Below, piece after piece: positions 1 to 9,153 of a DNA stretch of 32,728 nt. The notes under the pieces are model-generated. The model made no database searches. It was not told where the DNA came from and saw nothing but the letters and a program-made list of their open reading frames with translations. The stretch comes from Prevotella sp. (GTDB lineage: Bacteria > Bacteroidota > Bacteroidia > Bacteroidales > Bacteroidaceae). The position numbers and the translations under genes are program-made. Positions within the stretch are counted from its first letter, which is position 1; the number at the start of each line of letters is the position of its first letter. Location of the stretch: positions 1 through 32,728 of the forward strand of contig JAILHK010000041.1 of the NCBI GenBank assembly GCA_024695815.1, written 5' to 3'.

Positions 1-229
1 TTGAGGTGCCAGCACCTGCCGATGTGAAGGCGATATCAATATCCTTGAAATCGTCGCCATGCTTCAGCAGTTTCACTTCGATATCCTTACCACGGAACTT
101 ATATGTGCGACCAGCCGAACGCTCGGAGCCAAACAATACCAGTTCATCCATGGGGAAGTTTCTCTCATCGAGCAGTCTCAGGAACTCCTGTCCCACTGCT
201 CCACTTGCACCTACAATAGCTACTTTCAT
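1..229 (-). CDS. asd: Aspartate-semialdehyde dehydrogenase, N-terminal part (cut by window edge)
   Basis: The minus strand from 229 reads [20 protein letters not shown] and continues in frame to the window edge, ending near [12 protein letters not shown]. This is the Rossmann NADP-binding start (GASGAVG) of aspartate-semialdehyde dehydrogenase, which reduces aspartyl phosphate to aspartate semialdehyde in the cytoplasm, the branch point to lysine/diaminopimelate, methionine and threonine. The SAGAGTS stretch corresponds to the conserved Ser-rich cofactor loop of the family. Only about 76 codons are visible; the catalytic Cys lies outside. A full Bacteroidota promoter sits about 40 bases upstream. 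It is divergent from the antiporter operon. The assignment is confident although partial. Confidence 0.9.
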   Translation of the reverse strand, partial: MKVAIVGASGAVGQEFLRLLDERNFPMDELVLFGSERSAGRTYKFRGKDIEVKLLKHGDDFKDIDIAFTSAGAGTS

Positions 230-266
230 CTTGCTTAATTTTTATTTGGTTCGTAAAATTCGGCTG

Positions 267-297
267 CAAAGTTACGAATAAACATACAAAATGCAAA
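267..297 (-). promoter_or_regulatory. Bacteroidota-type promoter of asd
   Basis: On the minus strand TTTG (297-294) is followed after 19 bases by TAACTTTG (274-267), matching the Bacteroidota primary-sigma pattern TTTG-N19/20-TAnnTTTG. The predicted RNA start near 260 gives a leader of about 30 bases before the ATG at 229. Confidence 0.7.
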
Positions 298-391
298 GAA
301 TAATTGGTTTTTTTTTCATTGTTATTGCTTTATAATTTCTGTTGACAAGAAAAAAAATGGTGGCAACAGGAAAGAATTAAACAATAATTCG

Positions 392-399
392 TACCTTTG
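392..399 (+). promoter_or_regulatory. -7 box (TACCTTTG) of the antiporter operon
   Basis: TACCTTTG matches the Bacteroidota -7 consensus TAnnTTTG and lies only 8 bases before the ATG at 408, so the transcript should start at or just before the start codon. No clear TTTG -33 box is seen at the usual distance. Confidence 0.55.
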
Positions 400-407
400 C
401 ACTTGAA

Positions 408-2555
408 ATGATACTATTAGCCACATATTTCCCCATTGCCGACCCCACGCTGATATTCTTCGTGGTGCTACTGATTGTCTTGTTTGCACCCATCATCATG
501 GGTAAGCTGCGCATCCCGCACATCATCGGCATGGTGCTGGCTGGTATCCTGATAGGTCCCTACGGACTCAACGTGCTGCAGCGCGACGAGTCGTTCGAGC
601 TGTTTGGGCGCGTGGGCATCTTCTACATCATGTTCCTGGCCGGACTGGAGATGGACCTGGAGAGCGTGAAGAAGAACACCAAGCGCTTCATCATCTTTGG
701 ACTGCTGACGTGCGTCATCCCGCTGATGCTCACCTACGTGATGTCGATGACGCTGCTGGGCTACAGCGGCAAGGCTTCGTTTCTGCTGGGCTGCATCATG
801 GCATCCAACACGCTGATAGCCTACCCCATCATAGGGCGCTACGGTCTGCAGCGCAACTCGAGCGTGATGCTCAGCGTGGGCTCGTCGATGATATCGCTGT
901 TTCTGTCGCTGGTCATGCTGGCTGCGCTGGTGGGCACGTTCGACGAGAACAGTGGCGTGGTGTTCTGGTTGCTGTTTGCAGTAAAACTGGCGGTCTATAT
1001 GGCCGGCTGCATCTACCTGATACCGCGACTGACGCGCTACTTCCTGCGCCGCTATAGCGACCGCGTGATGCAGTACATCTTCATCATGGCGGTGATGTTC
1101 CTCAGCGCAGCGCTGTCAAGTCTGATTGGACTGGAAGGCATCTTCGGCGCCTTTTTCTCGGGTTTGATACTGAACAGATACATCCCACACGTGTCGCCGC
1201 TGATGAACCGCATCGAGTTCATTGGCAACGCACTGTTCATACCCTACTTTCTGATTGGTGTGGGCATGCTCATTGACCTACACTCTGTGCTCGACAGCGC
1301 TCAGGTGATAGGCATCGTGCTGCTCATCGCCTTCTTTGGCACGTTTGGAAAAGCACTGGCCGCCTATACCTCGGCCATCATCTTCCGTCTGCCCAAGGCC
1401 GAGGGCCACATGATGTTCGGACTGACATCGGCCCATGCTGCTGGCGCCATCGCCATGACCATGGTGGGCATGCGCATCGAAGTGGCTCCGGGGGTGATGC
1501 TGGTGAACAACGAGATGCTGAACGGCGTGGTGATGATGATACTGGTCACCTGCATCGTCTCGACGCTGATGACCGACAAGGCCGCCAAGGAAATCATCTT
1601 CCGCGAGAAGCTGAACCTGGACATAGACCACAAGCCGCAGCACGACGACGAGAAGATACTGGTCTGCGTGAAATACCCCGACATTGCGCCACAGCTAGTC
1701 TATCTGTCGCTGCTGATGCGCAACGAGAAGCTGAGCCGCGGACTGGTGGCACTGAACGTGGTGTACGACGGACAGAACAGTGCTGTGGAGCGCGAACAGG
1801 GACTGCGACTGCTGGAACAGTTGGAGCGACAGGCCAGCGCCTCGGAGGTGATGATGCAGACGCAGGTGCGATTGGCCACCAACATTGCCAACGGCATCAA
1901 ACATGCCTTCCGCGAGTTTGGATGCTCGGAGATTGTGATGGGCATGCACGTGCATACGGAGGTGTCGCCTAAGTTCTGGGGCGAGTTCATACAAAGCCTC
2001 TACAACGGACTGAACCGACAAATCGTGCTGACCCGTTTTGAACAGCCACTGAGCACACTGCGACGCATACAGGTGGCCGTGCCCTCGCGCGCAGAGTTCG
2101 AGCCGGGCTTCCACCGCTGGCTGGAGCGCGTGTGCCGACTGGCCGGACAACTGGACTGCCGCATACAGTTCCACGGACGCCAGGAGTCGTTGTCGCTCAT
2201 AGCGCAATATATTAATAATGTTCACCCACACGTACGTGGGGAATACACCCCCATGGGCCACTGGAACGAGTTGCCCAAGCTGGCTGCCGACATAGGCAAG
2301 GACCAGCTCTTCATCGTCATCACTGCCCGTAAGGGTACTATCAGTTATAAAAACGCCTTAGAGCGATTGCCCGATGAGCTGACGCAATACTTTGCCGGCA
2401 CCAATCTCATGATTATCTTCCCCGACCAGTATGGCGACACGAAGGAAGACAGCATGAGCTTCACCGAGGCTCAGCACTACGAGGAAAACAGCGTCTATGA
2501 CATGCTCTCGCGCTGGATTCACACCGCAAGAAAGGCACCAAAGAACAATGATTAA
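408..2555 (+). CDS. Cation:proton antiporter (CPA2/Kef-type) with C-terminal USP-like region
   Basis: A 715-residue inner-membrane protein. Residues about 10-390 form a Na+/H+ exchanger (CPA2, KefB-like) domain with around twelve hydrophobic segments; the run [20 protein letters not shown] and the GLEMDL motif are typical of the family. Residues about 400-715 are soluble and resemble tandem universal-stress-protein-like domains, a common arrangement in Bacteroidota antiporters. It should exchange K+ or Na+ for protons; the ion cannot be told from sequence. No RCK/TrkA-N nucleotide-binding signature is evident, unlike E. coli KefB. It is the first gene of a three-gene operon, and its stop overlaps the next start by 8 bases. 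The ATG at 408 is chosen because the next in-frame Met would remove the first membrane helix. Confidence 0.85.
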   Translation: MILLATYFPIADPTLIFFVVLLIVLFAPIIMGKLRIPHIIGMVLAGILIGPYGLNVLQRDESFELFGRVGIFYIMFLAGLEMDLESVKKNTKRFIIFGLLTCVIPLMLTYVMSMTLLGYSGKASFLLGCIMASNTLIAYPIIGRYGLQRNSSVMLSVGSSMISLFLSLVMLAALVGTFDENSGVVFWLLFAVKLAVYMAGCIYLIPRLTRYFLRRYSDRVMQYIFIMAVMFLSAALSSLIGLEGIFGAFFSGLILNRYIPHVSPLMNRIEFIGNALFIPYFLIGVGMLIDLHSVLDSAQVIGIVLLIAFFGTFGKALAAYTSAIIFRLPKAEGHMMFGLTSAHAAGAIAMTMVGMRIEVAPGVMLVNNEMLNGVVMMILVTCIVSTLMTDKAAKEIIFREKLNLDIDHKPQHDDEKILVCVKYPDIAPQLVYLSLLMRNEKLSRGLVALNVVYDGQNSAVEREQGLRLLEQLERQASASEVMMQTQVRLATNIANGIKHAFREFGCSEIVMGMHVHTEVSPKFWGEFIQSLYNGLNRQIVLTRFEQPLSTLRRIQVAVPSRAEFEPGFHRWLERVCRLAGQLDCRIQFHGRQESLSLIAQYINNVHPHVRGEYTPMGHWNELPKLAADIGKDQLFIVITARKGTISYKNALERLPDELTQYFAGTNLMIIFPDQYGDTKEDSMSFTEAQHYEENSVYDMLSRWIHTARKAPKNND

Positions 2556-3285
2556 ATTAAGAAATATCACCAAGAGTTTTGGCTCACTGCAAGTGCTGAA
2601 AGGCATCGACCTCGACATTGCGAAAGGCGAGGTGGTGAGCATTGTGGGCCCCAGCGGTGCTGGAAAGACCACGCTGCTGCAAATCATGGGCACACTGGAT
2701 CGTCCCGACAGTGGTACGGTGTGCGTGGACAACATAGACACCACCACACTCAGCCAGAAACAGCTGTCAGACTTCCGCAACCGTCATCTGGGATTTGTAT
2801 TCCAGTTTCACCAGCTGCTGCCCGAGTTCACTGCTCTTGAAAACATCATGATACCGGCCTACATCGCCGGACGTTCGAACAAAGAGGCAAAGGAGCGCGC
2901 CCTGGAACTGCTGCAGTTCATGGGACTCTCTGAGCGCGCCAGTCATAAGCCTGCAGAGCTGTCGGGCGGCGAGAAACAGCGCGTTGCCGTGGCTCGTGCG
3001 CTGGTCAACAACCCAGCGGTGATTCTGGCCGACGAGCCCAGCGGTTCGCTCGACTCAAAGAACAAGGCCGAGCTGCACCAGCTATTCTTCGACCTGCGCG
3101 ACAAGTTCGGACAGACATTTGTCATCGTGACCCACGACGAGGAACTGGCCACGCTGACCGACCGCACCATCCACATGAAAGACGGACTCCTGGCTGCGAC
3201 AGACCATCTTCTTGAGCCTATTACGACCACCGAAGACACGGAAGCCACCGAGCCCATGAACCCGACAAACCCCACTACCCTATGA
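2548..3285 (+). CDS. lolD: ABC transporter ATP-binding protein, LolD-like
   Basis: A 245-residue ATPase with Walker A GPSGAGKT (34-41), Q-loop Gln near 86, signature LSGGEKQ (138-144), Walker B VILADE (158-163) and switch His near 196. The stretch [17 protein letters not shown] is characteristic of the LolD/MacB/FtsE branch, so it probably powers lipoprotein release from the inner membrane (LolCDE) or a related MacB-type exporter. No permease gene lies nearby. The start at 2548 gives the canonical [12 protein letters not shown] terminus; an earlier in-frame ATG at 2497 lies inside the antiporter gene and adds unrelated residues. The last 25 or so residues form an odd Thr/Pro/Glu-rich tail running to the gene end. 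The stop overlaps the next start as ATGA. Confidence 0.85.
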   Translation: MIKLRNITKSFGSLQVLKGIDLDIAKGEVVSIVGPSGAGKTTLLQIMGTLDRPDSGTVCVDNIDTTTLSQKQLSDFRNRHLGFVFQFHQLLPEFTALENIMIPAYIAGRSNKEAKERALELLQFMGLSERASHKPAELSGGEKQRVAVARALVNNPAVILADEPSGSLDSKNKAELHQLFFDLRDKFGQTFVIVTHDEELATLTDRTIHMKDGLLAATDHLLEPITTTEDTEATEPMNPTNPTTL

Positions 3286-4160
3286 TACAATTAGGAAACT
3301 ACAACACACTGAAAATAGTGAAGCGCGTGGACTTCGGCCTGTATCTGGACGGAGGCGACGAGGGCGAGATTCTGTTGCCCAAGAACTACGTGACACCCGA
3401 GATGCGCATTGGCGACGAAATCAAGGTGTTCGTCTATCTGGATCAGGAGGAGCGCACCGTGGCTACCACCGAGGCGCCACTGGCTATCGTTGGCGAGTTT
3501 GCCTGTCTTGAAGTGGCATGGATTAACAAGTATGGGGCTTTCATGAAATGGGGACTTCAGAAGGACCTTTTCTGTCCTTTCCGCGAACAGAAACAGCGCA
3601 TGGAGGTGGGCAAGCACTATATCGTCTATGTGAAAGAAGATGAGGAGAGCCACCGTCTGATGGCTACGGCCAAAGTGGACAAGTACATCAGTCAGGCTGC
3701 TGCTAAGTCAAATGCTGAGGAGGCACCGGCTACGGCTGTCAAGGGTGCCTTGCTGAAGCATGGCGACACGTGCGACTGCCTCATCTGGCAGAAGACCGAC
3801 CTGGGCTTCAAGTGCATTATCAACAACAAGTATCAGGGACTGATCTTCGAGAATCAGGTGTTCCAGCCACTGCACACCGGCGACCGCCTGACGGCCTACA
3901 TAGACCATGTGCGCCAGGACGGCAAGATAGACATCACGCTGCAGCCCACCGGACGCCAGCACACACTGGAGTTTGCAGAGGTGCTGTTGCGCTATCTCTA
4001 CGAGAACAACGGCCACTGCGAACTGTCGGACAATAGTCCGGCGGAACTAATCAGCGACCGTTTCAAGGTGTCAAAGAAGGCATTTAAAAAGGCTGTCGGC
4101 GATTTGTACCGCCGTCGGCTTATCACCATATCTGATGATGGGATATCATTAGTGCATTAA
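3282..4160 (+). CDS. S1-domain RNA-binding protein, CvfB-like
   Basis: A 292-residue cytoplasmic protein of the CvfB (conserved virulence factor B) family: S1/OB-type domains in tandem (roughly 5-60, 70-130 and 145-215) followed by a winged-helix region (about 225-290, including the stretch [20 protein letters not shown]). Family members bind RNA and affect gene expression; the exact target here is unknown. The ATG overlaps the stop of the LolD-like gene (ATGA), implying translational coupling. It is the last gene of the operon and is followed by two hairpins. Assignment by domain order and length is good; function is inferred. Confidence 0.8.
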   Translation: MIQLGNYNTLKIVKRVDFGLYLDGGDEGEILLPKNYVTPEMRIGDEIKVFVYLDQEERTVATTEAPLAIVGEFACLEVAWINKYGAFMKWGLQKDLFCPFREQKQRMEVGKHYIVYVKEDEESHRLMATAKVDKYISQAAAKSNAEEAPATAVKGALLKHGDTCDCLIWQKTDLGFKCIINNKYQGLIFENQVFQPLHTGDRLTAYIDHVRQDGKIDITLQPTGRQHTLEFAEVLLRYLYENNGHCELSDNSPAELISDRFKVSKKAFKKAVGDLYRRRLITISDDGISLVH

Positions 4161-4198
4161 TATTTCAAACTTTACATTTAGTTTTTTCATAAATTTTA

Positions 4199-4230
4199 CC
4201 GCTGTCCGTAAGGATGGCGGTTTTTCTTTT
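4199..4230 (+). terminator. Intrinsic terminator of the antiporter-lolD-cvfB operon
   Basis: A 9-bp stem (4199-4207 with 4212-4220, two G-U pairs, GTAA loop) is followed by TTTTTCTTTT, the classic rho-independent layout, 38 bases after the stop codon at 4160. Confidence 0.8.
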
Positions 4231-4240
4231 CGAGAGAAAT

Positions 4241-4290
4241 AATACCAAAAGACCATCGACGAAAGAAATCGTCGATGGTCTTTTGGTATT
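4241..4290. terminator. Perfect 22-bp hairpin between convergent genes
   Basis: Arms 4241-4262 and 4269-4290 are exact inverse complements with a six-base loop. It lies 18 bases past the stop of the minus-strand barrel gene, so it probably ends that transcript; no clean T run follows on either strand. Function as a terminator is inferred from position and stem length. Confidence 0.55.
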
Positions 4291-4308
4291 TGATGCTACC
4301 GCTATGAA

Positions 4309-5238
4309 TTAGAAAATACGGCCCACAATACGCAGACTCATCATGGGGCACACCTTTACTTTACTGAGTATCTCTACGGCCTTACTGCCTTCGCCAGAGA
4401 GGTCAGACGATTGTAGCTTTTCGTCGCCGTTGGCACCATGCAGATAAACTTCGGGACTGCCCCAGAACTGTACACCCAGGTCGAAGTTGCAAGACACACG
4501 GCTATATCGGGGAACTGCACGACCAAAGCCCACGCCTACATACGGGCGGAAATTCTTCACCTTGATGCTGGCCTCCAGGTTACCATTGGCATCTGGCTCC
4601 AGGAAATAGTCGCCCATATCGAAACCAACTTTATCCAGCTTACCACCGTTCATAGCACGGAGGGCAACCAGTTTAGTGAGGTCCTGACTATCATTATTCC
4701 AACGGGTGACGCCCATCAGCTCGCCCTCATTCTTGTTATACACCTTAATAATCTTATCGGCACCGAAGTAGGCACCAAGGGTAACACGGAAACTGCTGAG
4801 CTGGAAGGGATAGACATCGACCAACACATGGGCTGTTCCCATATTGAGCTTGCCCTCTACGGTAATCTCGTTTGGAATCTGATAATCCTTGAACTCGGGA
4901 CTGTTTTGCACCGTGCTGTTCAGATCGGCGAAATCCGTATCGAAATCAACATCCATCTTCAGCTTCGGCAGGAAGTTATAGCCAGCACGAAGAGCCAAAA
5001 AGCGTGTTGCCGGTGTGGCGAGCTCAACGCTCAAACCATTCATTACACCAATGCCGACGCCAACGCCCAGATGGTTGAACACATTAGGGAACAGGCCGTT
5101 TCCATCGTTGTCGTCTGCCTGAACTGTCTGTTGCATTGTAGCAAGTTGTACATCTTGCGCAGAGGTCTGCGCCACATTTTGTGCCATGGACTGCATGGTG
5201 CCCAGCACCATTGCTCCGATTACCAAAAGTTTTTTCAT
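4309..5238 (-). CDS. Outer-membrane beta-barrel-like protein, function unknown
   Basis: A 309-residue exported protein. The start at 5238 gives a textbook signal peptide (MKKLLVIGAMVLGTMQSMAQ, cut after about residue 20). An in-frame ATG at 5262 adds eight residues; it is preceded by AGGAG, but the -7 box at 5280-5287 would leave almost no leader, so 5238 is preferred. The mature part is rich in alternating hydrophobic and aromatic strands (for example VGVGIGVMNGLSVEL, FRPYVGVGFGRAVPR) and ends in an aromatic residue (RIVGRIF), as barrel proteins do. No specific family was recognised. It stands alone, divergent from the export operon at 5437. Confidence 0.75.
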   Translation of the reverse strand: MKKLLVIGAMVLGTMQSMAQNVAQTSAQDVQLATMQQTVQADDNDGNGLFPNVFNHLGVGVGIGVMNGLSVELATPATRFLALRAGYNFLPKLKMDVDFDTDFADLNSTVQNSPEFKDYQIPNEITVEGKLNMGTAHVLVDVYPFQLSSFRVTLGAYFGADKIIKVYNKNEGELMGVTRWNNDSQDLTKLVALRAMNGGKLDKVGFDMGDYFLEPDANGNLEASIKVKNFRPYVGVGFGRAVPRYSRVSCNFDLGVQFWGSPEVYLHGANGDEKLQSSDLSGEGSKAVEILSKVKVCPMMSLRIVGRIF

Positions 5239-5279
5239 ATCAACAGTATTTTCGTGTGACATTAATGATTTTCTCCTTG

Positions 5280-5311
5280 CAAAAGTAAAACAAATCTACA
5301 ATATTTCCAAG
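5280..5311 (-). promoter_or_regulatory. Promoter of the barrel-like gene
   Basis: Minus strand CTTG (5311-5308), 20 bases, then TACTTTTG (5287-5280): near-consensus Bacteroidota promoter with a predicted start near 5273. Confidence 0.55.
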
Positions 5312-5381
5312 ATATCTTCCTGTTTTTCTTATCAACAAGGCTAAAGTAAATATGAAAATGAAAAAAAACGAGGCTCATCCA

Positions 5382-5411
5382 TTGGAAAATAGAAATTATT
5401 TTTTATCTTTG
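5382..5411 (+). promoter_or_regulatory. Promoter of the four-gene export operon
   Basis: A TTG-containing -33 element at 5382-5384 is followed after 19 bases by TATCTTTG (5404-5411). It lies 25 bases before the ATG at 5437. Confidence 0.6.
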
Positions 5412-5436
5412 CCACCATAAATTACTAGCCTAAAAT

Positions 5437-6267
5437 ATGAAAAGAATCATTTTACTTGCCGCCATCATGGCCTCTACCCTAACGGCAACAGCCCAGAGCT
5501 ATACCATACAGGGCAGAGTGACAGACCAATATGGCAATGCCATTCCCAATGCGGAGGTGAGGCTGGACCACAGCAACATCGTGACGCATACATGGATGAA
5601 TGGTGCTTTTGAACTTAAGGGAAGAAGTGTAAAAGAGAAAGTTATTATCAGCAGCACGGGTAGAAAATCCATCAAGAAAAAAGCAGAGCCATACATGGAG
5701 GTGAGAATGAAACCTCTTACATGGTGGAACGAGACGCCAACGAAATGGAACATCTTTGCCGGTGTAGAGTTGCTTGGTACCACTAACAAATGCATGCCCT
5801 TGGGTATTAGGATTGCTGCAGCAAAAAAATTTGGTATCTATGCCCACTTTGCCATGTCAACCATGCCCGATAATATAGGTAAGGCACATGGAGAAATCTT
5901 CAGTAGCAATAATTACAAGATAGGCAGCACCATCTTTGGCGCTGGTGGCATGGTTCGTCTTGGATGCCCCATATACTTTTATGCAGGTGTGGGCTATCGC
6001 AATGACCGTGTTTTCATAGAGCATCTGGCAAACAATATTACAAACGAGTCTGACGGCTATGTTGAGATAGACAAAGACTGGGCTAACAATTATTACACTG
6101 ACGATGCTATGGAACACATCTTTGAAGCATGGCAAGGACTTGAAGCAGAATTTGGCTTCATGCTCAACTATAAGCAATTCTATGTGAATACTGGAATCAA
6201 CACATCGGCCTTCGAACTAGACAATTGCGACACAATGTTGCACCTGGGAGTTGGCATGAAGTTTTAA
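5437..6267 (+). CDS. Exported protein with carboxypeptidase-regulatory-like domain
   Basis: A 276-residue protein with a signal peptide (MKRIILLAAIMASTLTATAQ) followed by a CarboxypepD_reg-like beta-sandwich at about 21-92 (YTIQGRVTDQYGNAIPNAEV, the same fold that opens SusC proteins). The remaining 180 residues contain short glycine/aromatic strands such as IFGAGGMVRLGCPIYFYAGV and end with Phe (GVGMKF), suggesting a small outer-membrane barrel. It is the first gene of a run of four with gaps of 5 to 12 bases. Function unknown; surface or outer-membrane location is inferred. No close family was recognised. Confidence 0.75.
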   Translation: MKRIILLAAIMASTLTATAQSYTIQGRVTDQYGNAIPNAEVRLDHSNIVTHTWMNGAFELKGRSVKEKVIISSTGRKSIKKKAEPYMEVRMKPLTWWNETPTKWNIFAGVELLGTTNKCMPLGIRIAAAKKFGIYAHFAMSTMPDNIGKAHGEIFSSNNYKIGSTIFGAGGMVRLGCPIYFYAGVGYRNDRVFIEHLANNITNESDGYVEIDKDWANNYYTDDAMEHIFEAWQGLEAEFGFMLNYKQFYVNTGINTSAFELDNCDTMLHLGVGMKF

Positions 6268-6274
6268 CTAAAAC

Positions 6275-7978
6275 ATGAAGGTTATGAAAAAGATCTACAC
6301 CTCTTTACTAATAGGAATCGCACTGATCTCACTGACAGCCTGCCAAGGCGATGGTGAGTTCTACGGACATTCTCCTTATATTAATTCTCCATATGCCAAC
6401 TCCAAAGATGTCTCTGCCAGCAGCATCACTGTTTCAGGCATGACAGATCCATTCATGTTGGCTGACAATATTGATATGGATGAGGCCACCGAAATATATA
6501 CTGGCGGCAGTTACGAAACGACCATCAGCAACCTTCGTCCCAACTCTTTTTATTATGTGGCCAACATCAAGACTGACGAATTCGGAAGTAAGTACATCAG
6601 TTATCCATCGGCTATACAAACCAAAGACTACGATGACAAAGTTCTCTTAGTCTCCAACACGCAGGTCACTTTCAGTATGGGCACAGTGGATTATGACAAA
6701 ATGCTAATAGCCGACAACGCAAACATGAGTGGAGCCATTGAGGCGGAGCTACACGATGACGCAGAACACAGTGCCAAGGAGCTCTCGTGCACACGTCCCA
6801 ACACCACTTATTACTGGATCACTGAGGCTACCGACTACCGAGGCATAACCTACCACAGTCCGGTAAATTCATTTACGACCAAGGACTGGGACATGTATTT
6901 GGAGTATATCACAACCACCGAGATGATGTTCAATGCTGGATCTGTTTATTACACGAAATGGTCTATCAGCGACAAAGCTGACATGAGCAACATTTTGGCA
7001 ACGCAAACCTCTAAGAGATTTAGAGTGTGGGGAATGACACCCAACACCACCTATTACTACCAAACTGAAGCAACAGACATTTTCGGTCTTGTCTATAAGA
7101 GCCCCATCTTTAGCTTTAAGACATTGGACTACGAAGTAGAAACACTAGAACCAGAGGTAACCTCAGCCACTGCACGTCTGAAAGCCAAAATTAATGGTAA
7201 TTCGACAGGGCACAGTTTCACAGTGAGGTTTGAAGTCAACAGGAACGGCAGCTACTATCAGGCTTTTAATGCTCAATATGATGCACAGACCGACACTTAC
7301 TACTGCGACATTGCCGTCATGAACAACAATAGTAGCTATAGCGTTACGGCAGAGACCATAGAAAATTATAAGACTTACAGCACTGGCAAGAGCATTGACT
7401 TCACTCTTGATACGCATCACAGCGCTGAAGCCATTGACATGGGACTGAGCGTGAAATGGGCTTCATGGAACGTGGGAGCACGCAAGCCAGAGGAGTATGG
7501 CGGTCTGTACTACTATGGCGACACTGAGGCTGCAACGGCTATTGGTGAATGGAAAGACCAATATAACATCAGTGGAACTTATAATGACATTGCTCGCAGA
7601 ACTTGGGGAGGTTCATGGCGAATGCCCACTTATGATGAATTCAAAGAGCTATCTGACAATTGTAGCGTAGCCAACGAAACCCTTAATGGTGTGGCAGGCT
7701 ATCGCCTCACGAGCAATATTAACAGCAATTCTATCTTCATTCCCTGCGCAGGCATACGCGCTAACTACTCTTTAGAAGTCACAGGACGTGGTACGACTAC
7801 AGAGCTCTACAGCGGTACTGCTTCAGATTACTATAGGTGGGTAGAAGACAAATACGGAAGCATACATTACGGTCTATATCAGGTTTGGTATTTCTACCTC
7901 TCTGGCACTTATTTATCCTCTTCAATTGGAATTAACAACTACCAAATTGGACGAAGCATACGTCCCGTTTGCCCATAA
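6275..7978 (+). CDS. Surface lipoprotein with repeated fibronectin-like modules and a C-terminal FISUMP-like domain
   Basis: A 567-residue lipoprotein: the signal ends in LISLTAC with Cys23 as the lipidated residue, followed by QGDGEF, an acidic stretch resembling the Bacteroidota lipoprotein export signal, so surface exposure is likely. Residues about 45-285 contain three degenerate repeats of about 75 residues, each with the pattern RPN(S/T)xYYxxxxTDxxGxxYxSP and resembling fibronectin type III strands. A fourth sandwich covers about 290-385. The C terminus (about 390-567) begins with GLSVKWASWNVGA and contains WGGSWRMPTYDEFKEL and IRPVCP, like the paralogous domain common in Bacteroidota/Fibrobacter secreted proteins (DUF1566/FISUMP type). 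An alternative start lies at 6284. Adhesion or scaffold role is only a guess. Confidence 0.75.
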   Translation: MKVMKKIYTSLLIGIALISLTACQGDGEFYGHSPYINSPYANSKDVSASSITVSGMTDPFMLADNIDMDEATEIYTGGSYETTISNLRPNSFYYVANIKTDEFGSKYISYPSAIQTKDYDDKVLLVSNTQVTFSMGTVDYDKMLIADNANMSGAIEAELHDDAEHSAKELSCTRPNTTYYWITEATDYRGITYHSPVNSFTTKDWDMYLEYITTTEMMFNAGSVYYTKWSISDKADMSNILATQTSKRFRVWGMTPNTTYYYQTEATDIFGLVYKSPIFSFKTLDYEVETLEPEVTSATARLKAKINGNSTGHSFTVRFEVNRNGSYYQAFNAQYDAQTDTYYCDIAVMNNNSSYSVTAETIENYKTYSTGKSIDFTLDTHHSAEAIDMGLSVKWASWNVGARKPEEYGGLYYYGDTEAATAIGEWKDQYNISGTYNDIARRTWGGSWRMPTYDEFKELSDNCSVANETLNGVAGYRLTSNINSNSIFIPCAGIRANYSLEVTGRGTTTELYSGTASDYYRWVEDKYGSIHYGLYQVWYFYLSGTYLSSSIGINNYQIGRSIRPVCP

Positions 7979-7983
7979 AAAAG

Positions 7984-9141
7984 ATGACTATGAAACGATT
8001 TATTATTTCGACCCTGATATTATCGACAGTTATTGTCGGCAAGGCACAGAATGCCATCCCCCAAAGTTTAAGAGAACTGTCAAAATGGGAAAAGGCAATG
8101 AAAGCAAAAGCCAATAATGGTGATGCTGATGCCTGCCGTTTGTTAGCACTCAGCAACTGGGAGAAATATGCTGGTTATGGACAGCACGCCATGGAACTGT
8201 ATTCTGAACAGAAGACAGGTGAAGCCTATTACCACATGGCGGAGCTCTGCATCAACGACACCGAGCTGCGCGACTCATTCCTGCTGCAATCCAAGCAATT
8301 GGGATATGCGAAAGCATCCGAGCAGATTGAGGCGCTGAAGAAATCACAGCAATCCACTTTCACAGCTGAGGTCGAGACATCCACACACAACACCACATAT
8401 CTCTCTGATCAACCCATGCGCGATGTTGCACTCAGCATAGAACTGGAACGAACGCCCGAGGAAGCGAAGTTCTATATGGAAGCAGCAAAAAAATACCAAA
8501 ACATCCATCACCGTCGTGAAGCCATCTGGTATTATGACCTCGCCTATAGCATCGACCCCAATGGATGCTCTGAAGCAAAGAACCGCGCCGACGAACTGCG
8601 CCAACAGATGCGCAGAGAAAGGTATCATGCCCAGCAGCAGCTACAACAAGAGCAATTACAGCGCGAGATAAATAGTCAGCAGTGGCAACAACTGGCAAAT
8701 GCAGCATCCAATCTAGCGGCATCACTACAGCATCCCAGAAGTAGTTCTGCAACTACATACAGGTCTCAGTCATCAGCAGCGACACCACGCGCTACATCAA
8801 ACAGCTACACTTCTGACAATGAGAACAAACTGAATGATTTACGCAACGAAAGACGCGAAAACGCACAAAAGAAGGCAACAGATCTTGGCAGAGTAAAATA
8901 TGGTGCCGACAAGCAAGAAGAGACTTGTCGTAATTGCAAAGGCTCAGGAAAAGTTAATTGTCATGTATGTCACGGAAAGGGGACCATAAGTTGTCCAGGA
9001 TGCAACGGAAATGGATATCCCGCTGGATTCAAAAACCGCACATGCAGCATATGTAATGGAAGGACCAGGGTTAAGTGTAACTGGTGTTACGGAAAGGGAA
9101 CAGAGAAATGCATATCATGTAATGGTAAGGGAAAGAAATAA
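7984..9141 (+). CDS. Exported Sel1-like protein with a six-motif CxxCxGxG zinc-finger array
   Basis: From the ATG at 7984 the protein has 385 residues; a second ATG at 7990 gives an even more typical signal peptide (MKRFIISTLILSTVIVGKAQ). Residues about 25-110 look like Sel1/TPR-type helices. About 200-300 is Gln/Ser-rich and probably coiled or disordered. The last 71 residues (315-385) hold six CxxC motifs: CRNC, CHVC, CPGC, CSIC, CNWC, CISC, most followed by xGxG, as in the DnaJ central zinc finger. Spacing is 11, 11, 17, 11, 11, so two similar 30-residue halves with three motifs each. No J domain is present. A zinc-binding, protein-binding role outside the cytoplasm is inferred. Gap to the upstream gene is 5 bases. 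Confidence 0.8.
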   Translation: MTMKRFIISTLILSTVIVGKAQNAIPQSLRELSKWEKAMKAKANNGDADACRLLALSNWEKYAGYGQHAMELYSEQKTGEAYYHMAELCINDTELRDSFLLQSKQLGYAKASEQIEALKKSQQSTFTAEVETSTHNTTYLSDQPMRDVALSIELERTPEEAKFYMEAAKKYQNIHHRREAIWYYDLAYSIDPNGCSEAKNRADELRQQMRRERYHAQQQLQQEQLQREINSQQWQQLANAASNLAASLQHPRSSSATTYRSQSSAATPRATSNSYTSDNENKLNDLRNERRENAQKKATDLGRVKYGADKQEETCRNCKGSGKVNCHVCHGKGTISCPGCNGNGYPAGFKNRTCSICNGRTRVKCNWCYGKGTEKCISCNGKGKK

Positions 9142-9153
9142 AAGAGAGAGATT

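Noticed and set aside
4438..5259. A 273-codon open frame on the plus strand opposite the barrel-like gene
   Set aside because: No signal peptide, no recognisable motif and His/Ile-rich composition typical of an antisense shadow; the minus-strand product has a signal peptide, promoter and barrel features.
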